Assembly: GCA_015680685.1 (NCBI GenBank)
Contig: MNCI01025435.1
Span: 365,230-429,229, forward strand
Direction of reading: 5' to 3'
Length of the DNA: 64,000 nucleotides
Source of the DNA: Gnetum montanum
Lineage: Eukaryota > Streptophyta > Gnetopsida > Gnetales > Gnetaceae
Positions 10,861 through 23,561 of the stretch are shown here, piece by piece. The notes under the pieces were generated by a model. That model worked only from the letters and a program-made list of their open reading frames with translations. It did no database searches and was not told the DNA's origin. Positions within the stretch are counted from its first letter, which is position 1, and each line of letters opens with the position of its first letter. Both the position numbers and the translations under genes were made by a program.

Positions 10861-13179
10861 GTTGAATTGATGTGTGATGTTTCATGTTAGATGCAGTATG
10901 AATTCCAACAAAATGGACCAGAAAGAATGTCAAGTAGCACCTATTTTAATGAGGCACATATGCATAAATGAAGAGAAAGCAATGTGATGAAATTTTCCTA
11001 AGTATGCATGTGAGCTATCAAGGAGGGTAAGCATGTTTGTTTCAGTTTTAGGCCTCAGTAGGTCATGTGAATTCTAGTTTTAGGTCTTAGCAAACTGTGG
11101 ACATGTTAGTCATGTCATTTTGGGGAGGGTTAGCCATGTTCAAGAAGTGAAATTGGCTTGGGTGTTTACTTGGTGGTGAAAAATTAAAATTTTCAAGTAA
11201 GCATGGGTGATTATGCTCTCACCCAACTATGCTCTCCATTGGGCATTCAATGTGGAGCATAGCCTAGGGTTGGTGGATCATTAAATGATCCAAGGAGGGA
11301 ATATAGGCATGTTTTAACTATGGGTAAGTTATCATTTTTTTTCTTTTGACCATGATGTCTAGAGTGTATTCTTCCTATTACTGTTGCACGTTGATGGTAG
11401 AGAGTATAGTTGGAGAAGAATGAAGCGTTGGAGTAGATGCTTGCACCCAAGATTGGTGGATGTCACCAAGGAGGAAATAGCACTAGATCATCTATTATAA
11501 GTGTGCATGGAGGAGAGGAGGCCATCAGCATTAGCCAGGTACCTTGACTATGCTCTCCCCTTTGCTAATTTTTCATCTCATTTTTTTCATTGACAAGGAT
11601 TTGGGAGTGTAGTCATGTGTTGCACCCTGCCAAGGTAGTGGTCATTGTTGTCATGCACCATTTCAACCATGGAAGTGGTAGGGAAGATGTGCATGATTGC
11701 AAGGAGGGTTTTGGTTGTTATTTTTTCTAGGTTTTGGATTTTTGTTTGTGTGGTCCATGGGGAGCCTGCAAGATACATTTTGCGATGTGGTGGTAGGGGG
11801 AATGGCTATTATTGCATAGCATAGTGCAGCCATATGGGCCACGCATAGGGTTGCAAGGTTGTAATCACATCCTCTCTTTTTTTCGTTTTGTTGATTTTTT
11901 TCTCAATGTGGTTGCAAGGGAGAATTTTGTAGCTAAGGTTTAGAAATGTACATGTGTAGGGTTTAGTAGGTAGGGGCTTAGGGCATAGGGTAGGCATTGT
12001 GGGTTGGACACTAGGGTTGTGGTGGTGGCCAAGGGTGGCCCACTGTTGGGTAGGGGGCATGGCATAGTGAGCATAGTAGGGGCTTCCCTTACATTCTTTT
12101 TTAAAATTTTTTGCAATAACTCTTTTTTTAAGGAAAATCAAGTGTAGAGGCTAGGTGTAGTGTGTGTCATGAGGGTTGCATAGGTTATTGCACCCTGTGG
12201 TGCACTATAAGGGCTACAGAGGTGATTGTCCCCTATAGTGCAATCACAGGGCTACAAGGTCTCTCAGTGCCAAGGCACATTTCTTGTGTTTTTTTAATAA
12301 AATTTTTGCAAAGGCATGGCTAGGATGTAGGTGAAGGGGGTTTCTGAGCATGGTGTCATGGGAGACTATGCTCTCCACAGCTATGGGACTATGCTCTCCA
12401 TGCATTGAGAGCATAGTTTGGAAAGTGTTCATGAAAATGCATGTGTTGCAAGTATTTGGAAAAATTTTTATTTTTAGGACTACACTCTCCATGTTTTGGA
12501 GTGTAGTTAGGGTGCTCTAAAAGTTAGAAAATTCTTTCCCTTTTTCTAGACTACACTCTCCATGGAGGTAGTCTAGAGTTAGAAATTTTTTGCAATTTTT
12601 GGATTACTCTCTCCACTGAGGTAATTTGGAGTTAGAAAATTTTTGTCAAAATTCTATAAACTATGCATGATGCTAAACTTGCAAACTGTAATGCTAAGCT
12701 TATGAAAACATGTTGTACCCCAGTGAGTACTAGGCACATCAAATGGATTGGTTGACCTCCTATACCTGTGGGGCCCTAGGGTGTATTGTCAAAATTAAAA
12801 ACTTTTTTGTTAATGCATGTTGTATAGTGTTAATTTGCTAAATTATGATGTGTTTTTGCTATGGTTATGGTAGTAGGTATTTGGTGATGCTACAGGCCCT
12901 AGTAATGTAGTGGATGAAGAAGAGCCTCCATCCCCCACCTAGCACCACTAGTTGAGCATGATCAAATGTACCCCTGCTACTAGGCATGTTTGCTATGTTT
13001 TGCCACATGATGCTTCTCATGCTATGTATTGCTATTCATATGACATCTAAGGCATGTGTTTGCTATATGTAATGTGTAATGTGTAAACCATTTTTTATAG
13101 TTATTTTCTATGTGCTTACTATGCTTATAATGCGATGAATTAATATGCTATCTTAGGATTATGTGATGATAGCATGACT
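10861..13179. other. B2 central spacer with scattered foldback motifs
   Basis: This stretch is mostly featureless and coding for nothing I can support. It carries dispersed copies of the U3 core: GGAGAGCATAGTC-like and GACTATGCTCTCC sequences at 11200-11270, 11530-11560 and 12355-12640, the last group as about four loose units. One exon of the antisense gene lies at 12877-12942. A pol gene would be expected somewhere here in a full Tat element and is absent. Confidence 0.5.
12877..12942 (+). pseudogene. Last exon of the antisense gene, B2 copy
   Basis: After ATGGTAGTAG, an acceptor-like site, a 22-codon frame runs to TAG (12940-12942) and reads FGDATGPSNV, then an acidic proline-rich end (DEEEPPSPT). 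It corresponds to exon 4 of the B3 antisense gene (41437-41538), which reads FYDVGDPSDL then DDDDAPSAPP. Both lie upstream (plus-strand sense) of a GGCCAT minisatellite and opposite to gag-pro. I could not find exons 1-3 in B2, so this copy is a remnant. Confidence 0.5.
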
Positions 13180-13745
13180 AGGCCATTGTGAGCCTTGTGG
13201 TAGTTTAAGGCCATAGTGAGAGGGTTAATGTCAGTTTAAGGCCATTTTAGGCTACAATGATGGGACTAAAAGTGATAGTTTAAGGCCATTCCAAGCTGTG
13301 TGTGTTGCTAGTTTAAGGTTGTTTCAGGCTGTGATGATAGTTTTAGTCCATTCCAGGCTAGGCCATGATGATAGTTTTAGGCCATTCTAAGCTATGTGTG
13401 ATCACTAGTTTAAGGCCATTTCGGGCCACAATGATAGTTTTAGGCCATTCTAGTCCATGTGTGATGCTAGTTTAAGGCTATTTTGGGCCACGATGATAGT
13501 TTTAAGTCATTTCAGACTATGTATTGCTAGTTTTAGGCCATTTCGGTTGCATTGAGAGGATTAATGGGGGTAGTTTAAGGCCATTTTGGGCCATGCATAA
13601 CTAGTTTAAGGCTATGGTGGCCCATGATGTTACTAGTTTAAGGCCATGGTGGGCCATGTATTGCTAATTTAAGGCCATGGTGGGCCATGTGTTGCTAGTT
13701 TAGGGCCATGGAAAGCTGTGCATTGTCAATTTAAGGCCATAGTAG
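13180..13745. repeat. GGCCAT minisatellite, proximal array of B2
   Basis: About thirteen units of roughly 35-48 bp share CTAGTTTAAGGCCATGG and GGGCCATG. B3 has the same type of array at 41895-42115, in the same place next to the antisense gene end and downstream of gag-pro. GGCCAT followed by a second GGCC can form short foldbacks. Confidence 0.7.
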
Positions 13746-14099
13746 GTTTTCTATTGCTACCTCTTATTTTTGTGATTTTAGCTTTTATGATTTTTATGCA
13801 TTTTGATGTTTTTATGCATGAAAGCAAATGCATTAAAGAAACAATGGAGAAAATGTAAACTAAGCTATCGAATGCATAGGTGATGTAGGTGGTAAGCTAA
13901 GTGATAAAACTAAATATAAATAATATGCTATAGTACTAATGCAACATAAATGGGGATAAAGATGCAGGGTGTGGAGAAATGAATAGTGGGTGGATCTGAA
14001 CACACTTTTGGACTAAGGGGGCATCTTAGTCATGTAGTTATTTCCTAACCTGGTGTGGATTCGGAGGCATGTACGGTCTAGAGGGCATTATTCAGTAGT
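13746..14099. other. Spacer after B2 gag-pro
   Basis: This AT-rich noncoding stretch lies between the minisatellite and the 3' end of protease. I see nothing else in it. Confidence 0.4.
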
Positions 14100-17000
14100 C
14101 TCCTTAACCCTTGCTTGCTACATTGAAGGGTAATTTTTCCCACAGGGCATCTTCTAGTAGGTCAGTGGCTTCTACCACCTATTCAAGTGCATCAGCCTCA
14201 TGTGTTTCATTGTCTGTCAAAGGTGTGTCATTAGGAAATTTGACCTCTAACTCTTACTCCATGTCTATGTTGTTGATAGCTAGAGGGATAACATTATCAC
14301 CATGGATGATAACTTCACCACCTTTGTATAAAAGGTGGATTTCCTAATGAATCGTAGAGGAGATGACCCATATCTGGGTTAGCCAAGGCCTACATAATAT
14401 CAGGTTAAATCTTGGCATCTCCTCTATGATGATGAATTCGATGATGGTGGGGAATTTCTCCCTTGTCATGAAGGCTATTGTAATGATACCCTTAATGATG
14501 ACATGTGACCTGCTAAAGGAATTCAGGCATGTGGGTTTCATTTGCTTGATTTGGTTCATGAGGCCTAACTTATCAACAATGGTGTATGGTATAACATTTA
14601 TTGTTGTCTTGTCATCGATGTGCACCCTCTAGATCTTGCATTGCTCGACACATATGGTGATAAACATGGGAGCTGTTATGACCTCACCCTTCTCAAGGTT
14701 AATCTTAATTACATCATCATGAAATGAGAGGGATGTGGAGCTCGATTCCTATAATGCAGGAGGCAACATCATAGCATGGATGGAATTATCATTTGCTGAG
14801 ATGTCCTCTATGATAGTAATGAATGTCAACATCTACACTAGTGCTTTTTGGTGGGCAGATAAGATCATAATTAGGTCATAAAGACTCAATGTTATGTTCT
14901 TCTACTTTAGCACTTAGTTGACTTGGGCTAATGTATCTATGAATCTTTGCCATTGGTTATGTTTTTACTAGCACTAACCTCCTTCATACATCCTAAAAGA
15001 ACAATTTCATGGGGAGGTGACTTGGGCTTGGTTGGCTTGGTCGGTGTAATGGCCCCAGTGGTTGGTTGTGGGTTGTTAGTGGTGGCCTCCTTAGTTGTTT
15101 AGGCCATGGGGATCGTAGATAAAGAGGCTAGCTTTGGTGGACTGGGTGCTATTTTTTCTTAATGTTGCCTAATCATCCTATCTACAAGATGCTTGTTGGA
15201 CCTTCTAGGTTACCACCTAGAGGGTTTGTTAATGTTGCTAGCAAGATTGGCCCTTAGATAGGAAGGGATTGATGCGTTGCTCACTATTGGGCTCCGAGTA
15301 GGTGAGGAGTTAGCATCTTGTGACACCTTGACCATGAAGGGCAGCTCGGTGGTTATTGTTGATGCAACATGGGATGGGACCCTAACCATGAAGGGCATTG
15401 TAGGTGCTTGAGGTGGCACTCTAATAATGAAATAGGGCCTCATACCCATGGGGGTTAAGGAGGCCCTTGTGCTACCAAAGGGCACATGGACCATGAATGG
15501 CTGCTGCATTGGTTCCAGGTTGTCATCAACATTGATAGCATTTATGACATATCTGGCCATCTAGATTTAGAGGGTCCTTGTACACCCTCATAGATTGGTT
15601 TTGAGGCTTGATTGAGTTAGCAGCATCAAGTACCAACTCATCTCTATCGATCATTCTTTGGAGGTCATCCTATAGGGCCATACAAAAATTGATGTTGTGA
15701 TCGGGCAGCTGGTGGTAGTAGTAGAATTGATCTATCCTAAAGTGTTTTAGTACTAGGGGCTCATTCAAGGTTCCTGACATAGGATTCCTTAGGAGCTCAA
15801 AATATTTATTATGCCTTTTGTGAGTGTCTTCAGACATATTCTTGTACTAGATACGTCCAACCTTTAGCAATTATTCTAGCAGTTTTGAAGGTTTTAATAG
15901 AAATGGGGTATACTTTGAGCAATTCCTACTCTCAAAGTTTGGCCTTGGAGTAGCTTATGATATGGCCATCAATAATGTGGATTGGTTAGTTGTTGTAGCA
16001 CTAGGATTGGTAGTCTTATTGTTGTCCAAGGCCTTAGGTGGCTTGTCCATTGGCCTTGAGTTAGTTGTTTTAGCCTCTTTGGCCACAGTTTCCATGGTCG
16101 TAGTTTTCTTTTCCTTATCATTGTATTTTTTGGCATGTAGGTTTTTATAGGCCATGTAGGTTGGATCCTTGCTGGATTTTGTTGCATCCAATTTGCTCTT
16201 AGTTTGGGAAAATACTTGGCTTAGGGACTCTGGGGCTTGGTAGTATAGTTTTGACTTGATAAAGTCATTAACAACATCCTTGAAGATGGCCAAGAGGTGT
16301 GTCTTAGCTATTAGCTCTCAAATTTCATTCAATTAGATGCTTGAGCATTGGATAAATTTTTGCATGAGCTCTAGATGACCCTATTTGATTTGCATCAGTT
16401 GGTCCAGAGTGGCTTTAGGCTTCAAGTTATACTTGAAGCGTATCACAAACTAGCTTAGAAAATCCTCCAAAGAGGAGATAGAGCCCTTGGATAATGCATG
16501 GTACCAGTCAAGTTCCTTACCAGTGAGTGACATGGTAAAAACACGTATGATGGTATGTGGCCATGCTTGCAGTAGTAGGCATTTATACCTAAACACCATC
16601 ATGTATGCGTTGGGGTCTCCTTCACCATTGTACTTGGTAAATTGGGGTAGTGGGATCCTATTTGGCAGAGTCAGTAGTGGGATAGCAGGACTTATGGGAT
16701 TGTCCTAGTAGAAGTCCACTACCTTAACTATTTTAGAGGAAGTAGCCTTAAGCCACTTCACCTCTTCTATTAAGGTTTGGATCAATTGGAATGCCTGATC
16801 CAAGTTTTGGGATGCTACAACAAGCTGCATTGGTTGTGCTACTTGTTGTGCTAGCTGCATGGACCACGACCTCATTATAGGTTGTGGGACCACATGAGGT
16901 GCTTGTTGTGTTGGCTATGCTAAGGGCCTAGTGACTAGGACAAGCCATGCATGCATAGGTTCAGCCACTACTAAGGGTGTTGATGAAATAGGTAGGACGT

Positions 17001-17633
17001 AAGGTGCCTAAGTTGTTTGGGCCTAAGAGACATGCACTATGTGAACGTAAGGCTAAGTAAGCATGATTGTTACTGGAAGAGATGACTAGGTAGGTTGTGA
17101 CAAGGCCACAAAGGGCAAGTGAATGGAAGGTAGTGCATCTTGACAGGTATGCTATGTTTGGTGTGTTGCTATCATAGGCATTGGCCTAGAAGGTGATGTT
17201 GATGCTATGACTATCTCAAGAAAGACAAGTGGATGCGACTACGGGAGGGCCAAATCAAGGGTTGTTCACTAGAAGATGATGTGAAAGGAGTCCTTGTGCT
17301 TGAAACAATCTTCAAACTCATCCTACTATTCTTGTAGGGGTTCCTTGTAGTTTGTCCCTACTTTGTACTTACTTGTTTGGATGAGCTAGGCAAGTATCCA
17401 GTGGTAAGGTTTCATGAGCAAGATGAAGTTGATGGGGGAGGGGATATACTACCATCTGTTTTAGTAGATAAGCTCATATCCCCATTTTTCTTTCATGTCG
17501 AAATGATCTATGAATAGGCCTACTTGGATCTTTGCATAGATAAAGTTATAGTGTTCATCATTTAGCATGGTATACTTGGGGTCTTAGCCATTCAGCCTAA
17601 GGGATTGCCTTGGATCTATAATAATAGGGCTAG
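14100..17633 (-). pseudogene. gag-protease of B2, main part
   Basis: On the minus strand the frame resumes just inside the A2 target duplication at 17633. A Ty3/gypsy gag capsid domain lies at about 16680-15950: FTKYNGEGDPNAY, then LTGKELDWY, then ATLDQLMQIK and LLAIFKDVVNDFI. A linker with many Lys/Thr follows to about 15200, and a retropepsin-like domain at about 14640-14340, whose active-site turn reads HIDDKTTINVI in place of the family's VDDGAATNVI, and whose flap-distal end reads ILCRPWL for the usual ILGRPWL. Several TAG/TAA stops and the lost active-site Gly make it inactive. The protein would form the particle and process itself. The N-terminus lies across A2 at 26515-26604. Confidence 0.75.
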
Positions 17634-18520
17634 TGATGAGTGGTGAGGTACCCCTACACTCAACATATGAATATGAGCGTTTCACACACGATCCAGTTGA
17701 ACTCTGTAGATGGGCTAGTTGCGGTATCTAGATAGTTACTCGTTGATCATAGTTCGCTGTTTTTCCACCTGGACTAGTATTTGCTTTGTCACGTATGGTT
17801 TAGTCCTGAGTGACTTTTATGATGTGTTCCTAAATTAATGTTGCTCCTAGAGACAATGGAAAGTAATCTTTAATTAATCTAGGAGGAAAGGGGAGAGAGA
17901 GTTAAACTAATAGGAGATAGGGAGAGAGAATCTAAGATAGCCTAAGTGCGATGAGCATCCGTTCCTCAATCATTCATACACATCTTAGGCCTCGTGCATG
18001 ACTACCATTAGGATTACCAAGTGCATGGCCCAAGTATGCTACTGGGATACCAAGTAGTCACACGTAGATGCTTGTGATCAAGTCATACTCATTTCACATT
18101 TAAAGAGTTTAGGGTGAAGAGATATTAACTACAAAAAAATAATTAAATAATTAAACTAAGTGGATGCTGTAATGATGAATTAATCTTGATCTTTACTTTT
18201 GGTTATGTGTGTATCCAAGTACATCACACTCGAATAAAGGATTCCATACAATTACAATCATCACACTGCAGGCATGCACTGAGGGAAAGGGTTGAGAGGA
18301 AAAATAACAAAAAGACTAACTAACTAACTTCTAAAACTGACCAAAAATTGCTAAAAATCTGACTCTTTTCCCATGCACCTACATGTGTATTTATAGGTCC
18401 ACATAGGAGTCGCGATATCATGTATTCGATATTACGACCTAGCTACGATACTGTGTACCAGATATCAAGGCGCGGATATTGGGGGTCTGATATTGTAGCC
18501 TGATGAATTACGATTCATCA
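17634..18520 (-). repeat. 3' LTR of A2
   Basis: 887 bp. On the minus strand it starts TGATGAATCG TAATTCATCA, itself an 8-bp foldback with a 4-base loop (18501-18520), and ends CACTCATCA at 17634. TATAAATA lies at 18388-18395 and the AATAAAG-like block with 'gatcaagattaattcatcattac' near 18170-18200. It matches A1 4208-5209 and A2 25678-26514. Confidence 0.85.
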
Positions 18521-18791
18521 TAACCCCATGACTGAATAAAAACTCATCCTCAACTCAAAAATGAGAACAAGCTCCATTTATTACATAGTGGATAGGTATG
18601 GGATTATTACATGACTAATGATTTATTCATGCCATAGTGGAGAACTCAATAGGACAAAATTGGGANCTGACTAATGATTTATTCATGCCATAGTGGAGAA
18701 CTCAATAGGACAAAATTGGGACACAACACACAATTACAAAATTATAGCACTACAAAATTACAATGTTGGAAAATTGTAAACTTTATTTGGC
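18521..18791 (-). other. A2 PPT region with a 54-bp duplication
   Basis: On the minus strand the LTR is preceded by TTTTTATTCAGTCATGGGGTTA, matching A1. Within this region a 54-bp segment occurs twice and identically, at 18612-18665 and 18668-18721, separated by an N and one base. This looks like two overlapping contig ends left unmerged, not biology. Confidence 0.6.
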
Positions 18792-21577
18792 TCATGTGGT
18801 TCCAGGTGGTAGTGGCTCCTCCATGGGTTGCTTCCCCTTGTCTTGTGCTCTAGGTTTTGGGATTTGATGACATTGAAGTAGTGCCTAGAGCTTCTCCTTT
18901 TTTATTCATTGATCCTATGCTATCCATGCTAATGGTCTAACGCTTGATGGGTCCAACACCTCCCATGGACACAGTATTTGTGGGAACATCTTATTTTCCT
19001 TGATGTACCAAGTTGCAAACAACTGTCATTCCTTCTTGTAGGCTTTGTCTTTGTCCCTATACTCCTGAAAATCTGTAAGCTGTTGAGCCAAGTCCCTTGG
19101 AACATCTTTTTGTCCTTGGTAGCTTGCTTTAACCAACTCCAATTTAGAATTTGTGACTTCTAGCTTCTACAATGTTTTCTTGTGTTTTGCAAATTCTGCT
19201 TCATACTTGGCATAGGTGGTAGCTACCTACCTCTCGAGCTTTTTCTTCAGGTTCCCTACTATCAACATGGCTAGATTGACATAACATAGATTTGAAAGCT
19301 CCATGTACTCTGTGAGATCATGAATTTGTAGGTCCTAGCTTTTAAGTTCTGCCTAGTAAGCAAATGCATATGTATCCAGTATGGCCCACTAATCAGTGTG
19401 TTGAGCACTAAAAGTATTAATGTGGGCCTTGTCCATATGGATCTCTTTTTCGATACATTCCCACCTGGTCTCAGAAATGCTCTTTTAATTTTTTGTGTTG
19501 CTTGGCCTTGTTTTTTCACGCACTTATTTTGATGGCCATCTTCTGACCGATGGAATGAACCTCCTCCATTGAGAGGGTTTGATTTTTTCTAGCAAAATGG
19601 TTCATGTCCTAGTTGATCTTGATCAACTATTCTCATAGCTACTAAAAATTTTCTTTGAGAATGTTCTTTTTTTTCCCACAGAGGTCAACCGAAGATTGTC
19701 AAGAACAAGCTGTTTATTTTCTTCTTGTAAGGCCTTGAGTGCCTTGGCATGTGTGTAGGTTTGCACTTGTGCCTTGGAGGAATCTTAGTCGGCCTTCTCT
19801 TTTTCCTCTGCCACTCTTTTATTTTTCACTAGTAATTTGTTAAGTTGCTCTATCTTGAAGGTGTCCAGCTGGTCTGCAGGAATAAATTGAGAGGGATCCC
19901 ACTGTGCAGCTTGTAGGGTTACGAGCCTTTCTTGTAGTCTTGCTAATTCCGCTTCTACATGATTGACCCTTATCTCTATCATGATTAGCTTCCCTTTGGT
20001 GGAGATGAGGCCTGATTGTGTTGCCATAACATCCTATGGGATGTCAAACAAGAACATCATCATTTTTCCTATTTGCAGTAATTGATCAAGCACATCCTCA
20101 TGCTCTACAGGAGTTATTGAGGGACTAGCCAGTGTTTGAGCATCCCATGATCTTGTGAAATCTACCAGTGGCACAACAAGGATGTTAAAAGATTTTTTGA
20201 TGTGGTCTATGACCACCTCTGTGGCTCCCGTCACATCCTGGTGATGCATGACCACCATTGTGGCCCCTTCACTAGTCTCTAATTGCACCTGAAAGGATGC
20301 AACATTCCCTAAAATTTGTTGTGACCAATAAGTATCCCCTCCTCCTGTTTGAATAGACACCTCACCCCATGCATGATCTATAGAGACAATGGACCATATA
20401 GTATCATCGATGACACAGAAGAGATTTTCATCATCACGAATTTCCCAACTGATCGTCTTAGCAATGGCCCTGAGATGGCTCATCGATGATCAGTAATCCT
20501 ATGGTGGTGGTAGTGGTTAATCTTGCTGGCTTGTGCTGAGCCTTGCTTCTTATTGTTGACTAGGTCCTATGCTTGGAAGCTGGCTAGGCCAGCAAGTTGA
20601 GTTGTAGTGGGCCCCACCATCTATTCTTGCTCTTGTTCTAGCTCCAGCTTCTCACCATCACTTTTCCTTGCAGTTGGTGGCTTCAACAGTTCAGTGTATG
20701 AAGCATTTTGGGCTCTTTTGAGGATGTCATTGGTGTATCCCTGAATAGCAGCATGCTTGCACAGCTTCCTAATGAGAAAAGGGAAGGGCAATGCAAACTT
20801 CCCTATCTTGCATTCTTCAAACCACCTTAAGATCTTCATGAAATATAGATGAGGTAGGTTAGCATTAACCTTTCCCATAAATATTGAACATCCTCTTACT
20901 GCATATGTTAAAATTATATTTAATCCTTTTGTGGAAAAGATGTGATAAGTTCCAATTTTAAAGTAGATTCTCTCTTTCAACGTCAATTCTCCATATATCT
21001 TATCTTCTCTAATGTATGCCCTATCTAACCAAACCCTTCATGCATTAGCATTAGAGCAAGTAGAAAGACAAGCAACCTTTGGCCTTATGTTCATAAGGTT
21101 TAGCACTTCTAAAATTTCTTTGATGGAAAAATCAACAGACACACCACAAATGTCAACTATGGTGCCTTCTTCTTCATTGTGCCAAAATTGGTACATTTCT
21201 CCTAAGTACTAGGCACTGCTTTCAGAGAGGATAGGCCATAATTGGAACCCTTTGAGTTGGTCTGTAAAAGTGTTAAGAGAAAATTCTGTGAAAGGTTCGA
21301 AGTTCAATTCTATGATCACTACAACATATGTGGACCTTTCACGGATGGCTTGAACACACTTTGGGGGCAAGGTGATGTGTTGTCCCTATTTAGGAACTAT
21401 AGTAGCTCCCCCTTCTACCTATCCTGATTGTATAGTGGTAGGGGGTTCTTGATGGATACTAAATGATTGCTCCTCATGCTTTGCATGTTGTTTAGTAGGC
21501 ACCTACCCTCTACCTCTCCTAGGTTACTTAGATGCACCTTGAGAGGGACCTTCTTATTGTCCACACTTTGGGGCCAT
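18792..21577 (-). pseudogene. Family A env-like ORF, copy A2, decayed
   Basis: Minus strand, from ATG at 21577 (ATGGCCCCAAAG, directly after GTGATTGCAG) to TGA at 18794-18792, about 928 codons. It parallels A1: a basic N-terminus, then the 'putative plant transposon protein'-like domain (about 21400-20640; YQFWHNEEEG with Trp where A1 and A3 have a stop, VSVDFSIKEILEVLNL, LKERIYFKIGTYH, LPFPFLIRKLCKHAAI), an acidic EKLELEQEQE joint, then a middle part beginning MSHLRAIAK (20483) and coiled coil from about 20030 to 19270. Open runs of 149 and 121 codons survive, the best of the three copies. Stops such as TAG after LFDIP (20034) and frameshifts near 19680 disable it. Role unknown; env-like by position and domain pattern only. 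Confidence 0.6.
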
Positions 21578-22952
21578 CTGCAATCACATGGGGCCAATCA
21601 TTAGTAATGTTTCTTACCAAAGTTAATTTATGCCTTACTTCCTACCTTAATAAATTTTTTTTTGATTCCATGTGATTTTAAAGTTAGGAATTTTTATGGA
21701 AATGTCTCCAAAATATTTTAATATTTTTTCCACTTTTCTTAGGTGGTTTCAGAGTTTAATTTCCTAGTATAGATAAGGAGATGAGATTGTTTTTGGCACA
21801 TGTTTATTATTTATATAATTAATTACCCTTGATAGTATCCTTTTGGTGATGATGAATTTTAAAAAAATTATATGCAATTCATTGTGTACCTCTCCCCCAT
21901 GACTAAGTTAAACACTTTGAGTTCAAGTAAGTTCAGATGGAATGCAAATTGGAGCACTAGCGAGTAAGTTATAGTTATCGAAATAAGAGATGCACAATCG
22001 CAAGTCATAGAAGAAAACTTGAAAAACTCCCCCCATGTGAATAGTTGCAAATNNNNNNNNNNNNNNNNNNNNNNNNNNNNNGGGGGGGGGGTCCATATAT
22101 ATAGATTTTATGGACGCGATATCACGTACCTGCTAGCAGGGACTCGATATCATGTCTAATCTGATATTGGGTCCTAGCAAAAAGAGGGTACATGAAAAAT
22201 TTACACATTTTTTGAAACTCCAAGGTATAAACTAAGGATGTGTAGGTCAATGTAAAGGGGGCCAGGGTAATACAAACTAGTCCTGAAGGCACAAAGAGTA
22301 TAATGGTGTAAAATCTAACAATGAAAATCATGAATAGTAGGAGGAAAAAGGACATGTGTTAGCTCATAGGAATGTTTGAACTAGAAGGATGATAAGGGAG
22401 AGAAGAATGTTGCTAACATGCAAAGGGTATAAGATGATGTGTGGGAGATGTGTTATAAGTGCAAATTACAAGGGTTACGCAAGTGGGTCCTTCGCAAAGC
22501 AGGTTCCAACCTATAGTGCCCTTGCATAACCACACCTTAAAATGTCCATAGGCACTAGAAGGGTTAAATGTAATCCACACCAATCTCACAAAACACACAC
22601 ATGTAGATATCACTACGATGAGATATGAATCCCATGCTACCCAAGTCACAAGTTACAATTACACAGATAGCGAGGTGAGGCAAATCGTAGAAGGGATTGC
22701 AAAGATTGGGACATGAGGTAATGGACTTAGGGCACAATGAATCTTGTGTATATAAGGCATGATTAGTGTGTCATTTGCCTATCACTCCAAAATCAAGACC
22801 AAGTCCATTCCTTTGATCAATGACATTGCATTACTTCATCCAATGATGAACCACCATAAGAGCACCATGATAGTAAGGTGTACGATCACTTGGTTTTTTT
22901 TCAAGGGAGGAGTGATTTTAGATGGTGGCACTTGTCATTTTTTTTGATGAAT
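21578..22952 (-). promoter_or_regulatory. A2 leader with internal promoter upstream of the env-like gene
   Basis: This is the minus-strand counterpart of 1-1290. GATATC at 22146-22151 and 22118-22123 precede TATATATA at 22096-22103. A run of 29 unknown bases (22053-22081) bordered by ten Gs interrupts it just downstream of the TATA box. The final GTGATTGCAG before the ATG (21578-21587) matches A1 and looks like a splice acceptor. No protein is encoded. Confidence 0.5.
22053..22081. other. Assembly gap (29 N)
   Basis: Twenty-nine unknown bases are followed by ten G (22082-22091). The other long gap (38845-38980) is likewise next to a G run, which suggests a sequencing or gap-closing artefact. 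Confidence 0.95.
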
Positions 22953-23561
22953 TGCTTAATTCAGAGAAGCTACCTAAATTTAGGCATGGGTGCATGTCTT
23001 TCTAGTGGGACCCCCTAGATTAGCATTATTATTTTTCTAGTTGAGTGCCTTTTGATTACTCTTACTTCCATTTTTCATTAGATCTACATGGATCTTAGTA
23101 CAACCAAGCTACATGATAAATCCTATAGATGCCACTAAAGAGAATCTACAAGTTCCCTTGATGTCACACCCTAGCCATTCCTTCTTGGTTCATCATTCTT
23201 CACTCTGGGCATAATGAGCACAAAATTACTTTAAGTTTTAATGATTAGGAATATCATTGTACTCAGGGTAGAACCTCTTATTAATGGAATGGGTAGGTGG
23301 ATGTTGTGGGCTCGCTATCCAAATAATTAGTTACCTAAGACTTGATAGCATAAAACAACACCTCAACCAATGGTCACATGAGTGTTTTATTCGTAGATGA
23401 GATTACCTATAAAAAGGTAAAAGGATAAAAAGACAAAAAGGAAAAAAGATCAAACAATAAGTTGAAAAGTGAAAAACTAAAAAACAAAAAAAATTAAAAT
23501 TAAAGAAAATGAAAAATATTTATTAATCCTTCTTGTTATTAGAATGGGGGATGTCCCCCAT
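22953..23561 (-). other. Short gag to leader junction of A2, pol missing
   Basis: This noncoding junction is very A-rich at 23400-23520. A perfect foldback ATGGGGGA-TG-TCCCCCAT at 23544-23561 marks the gag end; A3 has ATGGGG-GAGATG-CCCCAT at 60879-60896. A full Athila element would have about 3-4 kb of pol here. Confidence 0.5.

Noticed and set aside
14111-14347. Plus-strand Ser-rich small protein with signal-like character
   Set aside because: It is the reverse of the B2 protease tail, whose minus-strand reading matches B6.
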